Shown here: piece by piece, positions 45,001 through 56,404 of the stretch
Layout: every line of letters starts with the position of its first letter
Position numbering within the stretch: position 1 is the first letter of the stretch
DNA from: Artemia franciscana
Lineage: Eukaryota > Arthropoda > Branchiopoda > Anostraca > Artemiidae
Assembly: GCF_032884065.1 (NCBI RefSeq)
Contig: NC_088866.1
Coordinates: forward strand, 55,684,068 to 55,748,067
Reading direction: 5' to 3'
DNA: 64,000 nucleotides
Translations under genes and position numbers: made by a program
The notes under the pieces: model-generated
Told to the model about the DNA's origin: nothing
Database searches by the model: none
Seen by the model: the letters and a program-made list of their open reading frames with translations, nothing else

Positions 45001-48000
45001 AGCTAATTAAGTGGTGCAAACATAGTGTTGGGATTCACAAAGTCCATATTCCTAAAAAGGTTTAATTAAATGGTCCATGAGGGATAAGAGAGGTTTTAGG
45101 GTGCGTTTGCAATGGGAATGTCAGCTCAATACGTATTTACTTCAAATTTAATACGAAAATACTGCAAACTTGGAGCATCTTGTTAGCTAAGGACTTGTAT
45201 GTATAGCAATGATTATTAAAATACTCGTAATTTCAGTGAGTAAGATATGGAAGATATGAGTGGTAATGTCTTAATACATAGTAACCCTTATAAGTTTGGT
45301 TATTTGCAATTTGATGATAACTGTGCAAAAATTACTGAACTGCAGACACTAATTAACTTCTAAATAAATTTTAATGAGAAGCTAATTTTCGATTGTTCAG
45401 GCAGTTAAATCACTCACCTGGAACAAAAAATTTAGTTTTGTTAAATATTGTTAGCTCTTTGTACTCTAGATTATAATTTAAAGGCTAAAATTTCAAAAGT
45501 CCGTATCTCTAGAAAAGCTCAGCTAAATATATCAAGAGAAATCTTATATTATGCTGCAATTAGATTTTAATTAAAATCCAAACATTGGATGGATTTTGTA
45601 GAAAGTGGCTAAGGTAGAAACTACAGACAGGGTAGGGGTATAGAAAGGGTGTTTACATTTTAACTCAAAATGGCTATATGGGATTTGAGTATTATTTTTT
45701 GTAGAGTATAACCTTAGCTAAACAACTTGCAAGGGAGAGTCCTAGATTAGACTGTTATAATATTGTAACAAATTCTTAATAAATGTTGTGGGAGGTAGTG
45801 AAAGCAGAAACTTGAAATGGAGTGGGGGTCAAGAAAGAATTAGCCAGTGTCCTGACCTCAAATAGCTGAATACTTTCAGAAGTTTGTTATTTATGATTTC
45901 TTTCAATTTTTATTGTAGATAGCACAACTGCTGTTTATGGCGGCAAGGATGAGACAATGGCTGAACTGGATGAAACTGTCAAACAGGAGCCTGAAACAGC
46001 TGAGGCAAAAGAAGAGAAATCAGTGGAAGGTGAAGCAACAGTCAAAGAAGAAAAAGCTGATGTCAAAACTGATGATGAAAGAGGAGTTAAGCGAAAGTTG
46101 GAAGATCAACCAATTGTTTTCCAAGAGACTCCATTGGAAGAGCCAGAAATAGACAACGATGCGGTTACTCTTGACTGGTGTAAGTATTTTATCATATCAT
46201 TGTTTTGATTGAATCAAAAAGGACATATTGCACATTATAATATTTTTAATCAGAGGTAATGAAGCAGGTTTTGTGATATTGCTTTTGTTCAAAAATTGAA
46301 ATTTAGGAAAACAAACAAGAATCTCAGCTTTTAGTTTGATGGTGGAGATTCATTATATACGTGGAAGTTATGGTGTATAAATATTTCAGACTGTATAAAA
46401 TGGGAATATCTAAAATTATAAAACTAATATTCATGAAGATCATTACAAATTTAAAGCTAGTAGCCATATACACAATGACACATACACAAATAAACAAAAC
46501 GATCCACGCTTGTATACCTTCTATAAAATTTGTTACTGCAGTAGTAAGGTGTCTCTAGAAGTAGTCGCCAAAATACCTGGTAGCAGTGGTATATCCCCAT
46601 ACAAAAACATTTTCTTGGATTTGCCAAACTGACAATTAATCAGAAATATTTAACAAAATAAATTTTGAATAATTAAACACTGAATTATTGTTACTATGAA
46701 TATTGATTAATTAAATAAAGAAGATATTGAATTGGAATTTTCACTTCTAAAAAAAGTCTGGTGACTTTCTGTTCTTTTATTGGTTTAAAATTTCATATGA
46801 AGAATCAAACAGATATAACCCAACTTATCATTTTTCCAATTGGATTTAAGTTTTATGCAGTAACTCGGAGGACCAATCATGTTTCTTAATATGCAAGGCT
46901 ATTTGGCTTTCTGTGCTGCAACAAACAAAGAAATTTGTGATTGGTGTACGCGAATATGTCACTGATATAAACCAATGAAATTAAGCGCTTTTTTACAATG
47001 GAACTACAGGAATGTAATCTCTCTTTTTCTATCACTATCAAGATGAGAAATATAATCATTGGTGATTTTTGCTACTTCTGATAAAAAAAAGTAATAGTTT
47101 TTTTGCAATTACGCTTTTATACAATGACAACAATACTTATGTCCAAAGTTTGAGTTTCTAAAACTGCTTCTTAAACCGAATATACAGGATTCAACGTATT
47201 CTGGATATGAAGAAAAATGTATAAAACATGTTAGGAACCAAATAACATGAGATAAAAACAGATTAAAACAAACTACAGAACTTATTTTGTTTTAAGGGGC
47301 CTCCCCTCCCTCCCAGAATTTTGAAAACACTTTTTTGGTATTTTTATTGAAAAAAAAAGTTGTTTGATCGCAAAAAATCTTCTTTTGTTCTTTTTCTTAG
47401 TTGATTGTAATGTAAAAAGTAGGGTTTTTCATTTTTAAAGTGTTTAGCCTAAACAAGTTTGCTTCTGGCAGTTGATGTATTTGTCTGTTTAATTTAAATA
47501 AAAACCATAATGTAAAATAATTAATGGTACTTGTCTGTTAATCGAAACTGACTCGAGGATTATACTGTCTAAGATCTGACAAAACCGGTTTGCCTCTCTG
47601 GAATCGGCTATAGTTTGCTTCTTTTTTTTAGTGAGAAAACTATGATGTAGGTATATATTATATTATTGTCATGTTTTGTTTAACCGACAAGTACCTAATT
47701 AATTTAATTAATAATTATTGTTTATATACCAAAACCTATGTACAAAAGAAATCACCCTTTGCCCATGCTTGATATACAAATTTTCTCATTTAACATGTCA
47801 TATTTCTAATTAATTTAGCTTGTTCTTTGCCAGTTATTAATATGCTGTGTATGATTCTTTGTATGATGACCTCTTAGACTAAATAATCATCTTCTACATA
47901 TCTTGGCTGACGTTCTTCAACCGTTTTATCCCTTCAGAACCCTTAACTAAATCACAAGGAATCCTTACAAACTACAGATCATATCTCCTGAAAGACTGAT

Positions 48001-48469
48001 CAAAGAAACATATTATAGTCTATAAAAGTATTATAAAAGAAATAACCCTCCATTTAAAAACTTATCGGTTAACCGTTATCATACTAAATTCTCCAATTAA
48101 AAGAACCTTCCATTGGAAAACTTATTGGTAAACCATTTTCTTTGTTTAGTGTGACCTTTTTGATGTGTTATTTATTGTTTTATTCTTTTATTTTGTACTT
48201 TTTATTTATTTTTTTTATACTTAGTATGTTTCAAATACTTTGTATTCTCTTGTGTTTTGCCTTTGAAACTTATTTAAATGTATCCATATGTGTTCACTGA
48301 CGTTTTCAATCCTTATTCCTAGAGAAAACCTTTGAATCAAATAAAAGTCTCAAGAAATCCCAAAAATTATATAGTGCTATCACTTTTCTTGAAAAATTGG
48401 GATTTTCCATCAAATTTACAAGCAATACTAAAAAAATTGCATAATTTGCTCATTTACAAGGCCTTGTCA

Positions 48470-48517
<48 letters not shown>

Positions 48518-51500
48518 AAACGTATAAGAAAAGATAAACACAAAACAGTTGACTTCGCATATCCATAATGGATTAATGTTAAAAGTAAAGCTGAAAATTA
48601 CTGGCTTATATAGATCAATTTACTACTTGTTTAGCTATTGTAAATAATTTTGAAAAGAAAATGTGAACTGACTATAAATGGGATTATTAAAACGTCAAAC
48701 ATATTATTTTTGTCAGTGATTCAAATATAAGCAGTAATACGATTCACTCACAATTAATTCATTATGTATTGAATACATAATATTAATCATCCCAAGTCTC
48801 CTGGGCCGGTAATGGAGACACTATTCAATTAAGCACTAGATCAAACCAGAAACAAAAATTATATACTATAAAAAAAATAAGCAAAGAAAAAAAGTTAAAT
48901 ACTATAAATAAATTGAACAGACTATAAAAATTAAAAATACATTTACTATTTAAACAAGAAAAGAAAAGAAAAACAAAAAAAGAGAGAGAGAAAAAAAATT
49001 CCAGTAGTTTACAACTATTTATTCTTATCATTTTGCAAAAACTAAACTGGTAGTCAGTGCCAAAAAATCAATTAAAAAGTAAAGATTTTTATCATTTGGA
49101 AGCTACATATCTAAAGAAATTGAAGTTATGTCTATTTCAGTGAATTGATTTTGAGTTGCTATGATAGAATTTTATGGTCGTATATATAAAATATAACTTG
49201 AAAAAATATGTAAATAAAATCAAAATTTTAAACGTATTTAAGTTTTGGAAAAAATGAGCAAAGGATGTGCACAAGGAGAATATTTTCAGATATATGGTAG
49301 AATTATCTTAACCTTAGCTAATTCCAATGCCTCGAATTTTAAATGTCGAAAATAATTCCGTGTTAATAAATCAAATTGGACAACTAAATAAAAACTTAAA
49401 CTTAAAAACTAAACTTAAAAAACTTAAAAACTTGTGTATTTAGTATTTGTTACTAAATAAATAAAAACTAAATAAAAAGATAACGAATCTAAGAGATGGT
49501 AGGTTTTAAAGATCTTGAAAAAGAAAGAAAGCTAGTGATACCACGTAGCCGTATCATTGATCTAAATAGTTTTCTAATTCTTTGTTGAATTTATAATTGG
49601 CGTGTTAGACTTGGTATCCTTTGTCTGTGAGACAGTGTTTCAGTCCTGGTGTCACTTGTTATTTGGTTTGGAACTGCAGTCTGCGGTGTGACTCAGTAAT
49701 GTCACCCAGGTCTAAATTGGTACCTGGAGAAATCTGTGGGGGAAAATCGGGAAGCGTCGGATGATTTGCCCCCAACGACGTACTGCAATCCCGGCCAAAG
49801 TCAGAAAACCAGGAGATTCCAGGAAAAACGCACACCATGCGTGAGCATGCGAATAAGTTTTATTTCGAATCTCGACCTGGAGTACAATAAGGTTACCAAA
49901 ACACACCAGACAACACAATAAAGTATAATAAGATAACCTTTGGTTGATTTAAAAGAATTTTAACTATAGTTTTAATTTTATAGATAATAGTGACCTGCAT
50001 TTGGTTATTGACAAGGAAAGTCTGAGCAAAGCTTCTCCAATTTCTACTAGTGGTTTCGGCTACATGTGGGCTGGTGCACGGTGCACTTACGGTGTTGCCA
50101 AAGGGAAGATTGTATTCCAAGTGAAGATTACCAAAGAAAATGATGTTAAGCATTTGGGTGCTGAAGTGAATCCTCATGTTGTCCGTGTGGGATTTTCAGC
50201 TATGGATTCAACTATGCAACTAGGTATTTATAATACATATTTTTATCGTATCATCGTATCGATGATACCTTTTCTCGTGCATTATAAATTATTCATTTTG
50301 TTTGGCCAAGCTAAAATTAATTAATAATTATCAATTAATCTACAATGAACGACAGAAAACCAATGAACACTTGCTTTCCATGATATCTTAGTAAGCATTT
50401 AACTTTTCGCGTTTTGTGCTGGGGAAGAGAGCTTTTCAGTTCTAATGAAACTTATACCATCAGTAAGTATGAAGTCTGATTGATTGATTGATTGAATGCA
50501 TACATTTTCTTTTCGAAGGTCAGGAAAGGGTGGTTTCTTAAAATGTTATGGCATACCTGTTCGGAAAATGATACAAATATGCTCAAAAGAAATATCATTT
50601 GATTAATTCAACCTCTTTGGGAGTTCCCTGTGGTGTCACCAAGTTTGGTTGTCAAGCTTGCCGACAAAAAGGACCTGCATTTTCACCGTCCGTTCAGTCA
50701 ATTTCCACAGTCAAACTGCAATTTTGACGATGGTCTGTCCCCTGGGAGTATTCGTTTTTGTGACCTCGGAGCTCGTAAGATGATTTATGGTATCCGTAAG
50801 GTATACCTTACGAAAGGAAAGAAAATTTAGAATTGCCCGACTGTATGAGTTTGGCTATAAATAGTAATTTTTTTTAGGCAGCCTATTATTAAGACTGCAT
50901 TACGTGAAAAAAGAAAATTAACAATTTTTGCTTTCAAAGTTAGATTTAATTTAGAGTGCAAAGCAAATCAGTTACTTTTTTTAGTGCTATGAAGCCATTA
51001 GGTATATTTGTAGGGATTTTCTTGGGTTTATCGAAAATGTGAATTTTTAAAGGTAGTATCACATTTTCAACAGTGTTGAGCCATGAAAAATAAAAAAATT
51101 AAGAAAAAGTTAGTTAAATGTTACAGCACTTTTCATCTTTAAGAAATTAAAACATTACCAGTCTGTTCGTTCCCAAACACAACTATACCTCCAAAGGAAG
51201 GCTAAACATTCTGTAGGTGTTTGGTGCCAAATATTTTTAGCTTATTTTTTCTTGACTTTTCACCCTTTTTGTAAAGAATTGAATTGTCTATTTTTTCAGA
51301 TATAAATGTCTGTGTAAATTTCTTCTTGGCCAATTCAAAGGATAAGATTTCATATTCGTTGTCTGTGGTGCTTCAAGCTCTGATTTATATACATATATGT
51401 TTGACGATATATATAAGTAAATTCAAATGAAAGTAGTCGTGCTTTGACGAGGGAATAACGCGTCTATTGCCATTTCAGTATTTTTATTTTTGTTAGCTTA

Positions 51501-54500
51501 TTTATTTGGCATTTCATATTTGTGGTAGTTGATCTTCTCATCAAAAAAATTTCCGAAGACTAAGACTTATCTTTATTACCGTAGCTTATTTATTGAATAT
51601 TTCGAATTTGTGATAGTTGATCCCGTCCTAGCCAAGCGGTTAGCGCACTGGACTTAAATTCTTGAGAACAAGGGTTCGAGTGTTGGTGTCCTCTCTGGTT
51701 ATTGGGTTTGGAACAGGGTCAATGGTGACTGCAAGGTCAGCCAGAGTTGACTCAGCTCTAAAAGGGTATCTGGAGAAATGGGGAAAACACAGCAAGCATC
51801 AGATTTTTTGCCCCCAACTACGCAGTACACTTTCGGCTGGAAGTACTGAATCAGGAGATCACTACCTTGACAACGCAGACTTTGGTCAGCATGCGAAAAT
51901 TTTCTTTTTTTACATCTTGTCATATCATAAATAAAGGCCCCGAAAACTGTTGACTCCACTTTTGTGATCATAATTGACAGGTAGGTAAGAAGATTGATGA
52001 AAAGTAAATGCGCTTCGATGAGTAAATAAAACACCTACTGCCTATTTAGCATTTTCATGTTTATTTGTTGTTGTTTTTTATTTCGCATTTCCTATTTGCA
52101 GTAGTAGATCTTTTCATGTAATAAAAAGTGCCAAAAAAAATGATAGATTCTGACTTTGTGGTTAAAATTTGCCAACTATCTTCAGTAAATTTGGATGAAG
52201 ATAATCCTACTTTGTCTAGTGATTAACGGGTTTGTCGTCAATGGGCTTCCCATGTACTTATTTTGTATTTGTGGTAGTTGATTTAATAAAAGAAATGACA
52301 TATGCATGTGCAAGGATACCTCCACTTGTAGTCATTCAATGCGCCAGCCCCTCCCCCTCCCTTATGCAGTTAAATTTTGAAAAACTTTTCCTTTGTTTTG
52401 TGCTTTTTATTAGTTTAAAACAAAATATATTACAATTCACTGTTCGTGCAGGAATTTCCCTTGATGAATGAACAGAGTAAAAGGAAACAAAGAGACCAAA
52501 GGCATAATTTCATCAAAATCCTAGGGGGAGGGCAAAGTTGGAACCGATTTTCTTAAAGAGAAGTGAAAATGGCCAAATGTAAAATGAGCCATATAGTACC
52601 ATAAAGGCGAAGGTTTGTTTTGACAAAAGTTTTAAAGATGCTAAATTTCAGGTGGGAGGGGGCTAGTTACCTCATGTGCCATATAGCATTTATGCCCCTG
52701 AAAGAGACAAAATTACGCAATGTTTCGTAATTTGTGGTTGCGTTATTTATTGACTCAATTTATTTGATGAGCTATTGAATCATGGTTATTGTAGCGCTGC
52801 CAAAAATTCAGTAGAGGTAAAACTTTACGTGAAAGTCTTAAATTAACGAAATAAGCTATTAATTAAAATTAAGAATCAAACAGTTTGTCGTAACGGACTG
52901 TAAGTGAGGAGCTACCCGGCTCAATAGTAACCGAAACTCTAAAAAGCTGAACTTCGATACCAATAGGTATATCAAGAATTGGATTTTTGTGCTGATTTTA
53001 AATATGTAAGTTTCATCAAGTTTAATCCTACCCAAAGTTATTACTCTAATTAAATAGCCTTTGTGTTTCAGGAGTCATTCTTAAATACCTGGAACAAAAA
53101 TCAAACTTAGGTTATTATAAGGTTATTATTACTTAAAAAAAAGTAAAAATAATAAGCAAATTTTGATTTAGTTATTCATGCACGGTGAGCCAAATTCAAA
53201 ACCTGCATTAATTCAAAGACGTTTAGAAATTAACCTAAAATCTTTTTTAACTGAAAGTAAGGAGTGACATCAAAACTTAAAATTAACTGATGTTATTCCG
53301 TATATAAAAGGGACTGTCCCCTTCTCACCGCCAACGCCCCGCTGTTTATGCTATAGTTTGACTTTCTCTCAACTCTACTCTTTAAAACAATAAAAAACTT
53401 TAGCATAAAGAGCAGGGCGTCGAAGAAGAGACAGCCCCTTTCATTATACGGAAAAACTTCTGTTCGTTTTAAGTTTTAATGTGGCTCCTTACTTGCAGGT
53501 TAAAAAAATTGTTTTTTTATTTAATTACTAGTAAAAATTGATTGAGTCGATTGATAACTCGAAAATACTAGTTTGAATGTCAAGAATCATTCACTCAATG
53601 TCGCTAGTTTGACTAGGTTGGCCAATTTATAAAATTAGCTTGCAAGTGAAATTGCGAGTTAGGCTGAATATGAGTTTTCTCTGTAGCCAAAAGAAAAGGT
53701 TCAATTTATAACTTGAATAAATTACCTGATTGTGCTAATTGCACTGTTTTTATTTACTTATTTTAGGTGAAGAGCCATTGTCTTATGGTTATGGCGGAAC
53801 TGGCAAAAAGTCAGTAGACCTGAAATTTAGTAACTACGGAACCACCTTTGGACTTAATGATGTCATAACAGCTTACTTGGTAAGATGCTTTATTATATTT
53901 TCGCCGTCTTATTTTTTAAAGGTCTGGGTAGTCTAAAAGGGCATTGAATAATGCTGGTTGTGCTGCAAAAAGGGGGCCTTTTTTCACCTTTTAAGGGAGT
54001 GTGCAAAGTGCAGAACAATAGATGAAAAATTCGTAATATTTTTATATTTCTTTTTTTTGTAAGAAGCTCTTTCATAGTATTCCAAAAAGTTATCATTATT
54101 TCCAATATTGTAAATGTATAATGTAAATTCCAACCAAGAAGCAGTAGGGTTTAAATAGCGACGATTTCATCGTCCAAACAACAGTAGGTATAATAACGAG
54201 GAATTAATTTAAGACATTGAAGTATTTTGTATACAATTGAATATTTCTGGTCTATTTCCAAGGGCCGTCCTCAGCAAAGCGCATAAAAAAAACAAGACTG
54301 GCAATTAATTGCATAATCATTAAAACTAAAAATCTAAGAAGTCCTAGAATCATCACTTCAAGGAAGATCAACCAATTCATTCAGAGAAAAATAGATAGAG
54401 CTGATTTTTAATGCTATTGTCGCTTTTTCACCAGCTGCCGTCAAAAGTATTTTGATACTGGTTTATTGGTAATAGCTATTGGTTTTGTAGTGTAATTTGA

Positions 54501-56335
54501 TAAATCGTTTTTAATTAAATTTGCGTATAACGTATTGAGTAAATATTGCCACAAATCTCTGTAAAGAAGTATTGTTATTTAAGCTAACTCAAATTCTTAT
54601 TGTCTCCTGAATAACTTATCCAAAATCTTTACTAATGAGGGAGATGATTTCAAAAAATTTTGCATGGCTAGGGTGTTCAAAAATATGGATGCTTAGAGCA
54701 AAATCAAAAGAGCTAGGAGTTCTGTTAGAACTTAAGACTTTAGGGTTATACAAGAACTAAAGGTTATAAAAACCCAAGGTTATATCATCCTTATGCTGTT
54801 GCAGGCTTTTTTCTAAATTTTGGTGGGTTTTGCCTACATAATAACTGCCGCAGTAACATGGTATTTGATAAATCCCTTTGACAAGTAACTGGGGTCTTAT
54901 CTGCAACTGAGTTTAGGAAATTTGTGACTTTTAAATTACTAAGAAGAACTACCTTCATATTATCTTTTGTGCAATAATAATTGCCATTGTTACTTGGTAT
55001 TTCATATACCATCATTTAAGCCATTTTGCTTGAAAATAATATAACATTACATTTCTTTGCTGCTACTAAATAGCCTTGAAAGCAGACTTTTATGAAAGGT
55101 TTTTACTAGAAGCACAGCTGGTAGGAGAAAAAACTACTAAATAATATAATAAAAACAATAAAATAATAATTAAAGAAAATAATAAAAAGACAAAATTACT
55201 ATATACTCATGTTAGGATTGGAACCAAATTGTTTTATTCGTCCCACCTTTTAGCACAAACTCCCAGTCGCCTTCACCTTGAAAAACCAATATATATTAGT
55301 ATGTATAGTTTTTCACCGTCTTAGTTCAAAGTTTACCCCTTATTATATATTTTCATTGCATTATAATTGCAAAACTCAACGGTTTTTTTTTTTAAGAAAA
55401 ATTTTAACAGTAAGTGGTAAGTAGCACGTCAATAAGAGTACCAGTGAAAAGTTAACATGGTATTAGAATGTATATTACCTCTTTTTTCTTTCTTTTTTTT
55501 TAAGTTTGCTTCTTTTTTTTGGTTAATTATTGCTGGATATAATTTTCTTCAGAAAAATATACGATTTAGTTTTCTTTTCAAGGATATCAGTGAAGAAGGT
55601 GCCAAGATATCTTATGCAAAAAACGATAAGGACCTCGGAGAAGCCTTTGCAATCACTTCTGAGGAACTGGGTAACAGAGCCCTCTTTCCCCACGTTCTTA
55701 CTAAGAACTGCGACTTTGAATGCAACTTTGGCCAGATGGAGACACCTTGGTTTCCCATTCAAGAAGGTTATACATTTATTGGCAAACTTCCTGTAGAAGA
55801 GAGGGTGCAAGGACCTCAACCACCTCCTTCTCGCAAAGAATGTGAGGTGAGCCATTGGTTTTGTATACCATATCTTCTTTTCTGTAGATTGGAACTTCAA
55901 AACGAAAATTCAAAATTTGTTAAAATTAAAATATGTTAATTTCTTTAGCAAAAATTTGTTAAATTTAAAATTCGATGCCATAAAAGATTGACACTTGCAT
56001 AAATGACAAAACATAAATTTTGTCCTTTATTCGAATTTTTCAGAAGCAGCCATTGTATGGATATTCTCAGGTATTCCATAGATATTTGTATTTATTTTAA
56101 AAAGGGGATATATTAGTAAAGTAATTCGGTGGCCGAAGGCAGGTATGTACGTGAAAGGGGAGCCAACAATGAATTTTTTTTATAGTTTGAATAAGGAATT
56201 CAGGATAGTTTTGGATTTTCGGGGACTCATCCTCTCTCCCCCTTTTTACACCTCTGGTCGTAGGTCCAAGCGATATAAGGCCCAATTGAGAGAATGGAAA
56301 ACCCGAGTGAGGAGAAGAAGGCCGGGAAAAGAGCC

Positions 56336-56404
<69 letters not shown>

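Larger units (their letters stand above)
46180..49983 (+). other. hnRNP U-like intron between exons 4 and 5
   Basis: AT-rich intron with A(43) and SINE copy 2. No other gene or repeat was recognised. Confidence 0.65.
50224..53766 (+). other. hnRNP U-like intron between exons 5 and 6
   Basis: It contains SINE copy 3 and the 52890-53508 repeat complex. The open frame at 50630-50830 resembles nothing I know. Confidence 0.65.

Noticed and set aside
45937..46152. Plus-strand frame beginning [11 protein letters not shown]
   Set aside because: It is an alternative frame of hnRNP U-like exon 4; the conserved frame is the one joined by the phase 1 splice sites.
50630..50830. 66-codon plus-strand open frame in an hnRNP U-like intron
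   Set aside because: No homology was recognised and no splice connection to the neighbouring exons exists.
51623..51695. Possible tRNA gene with A and B boxes
   Set aside because: The arms do not pair as a cloverleaf, and the same sequence continues into a body shared with two other loci, so it is a SINE.
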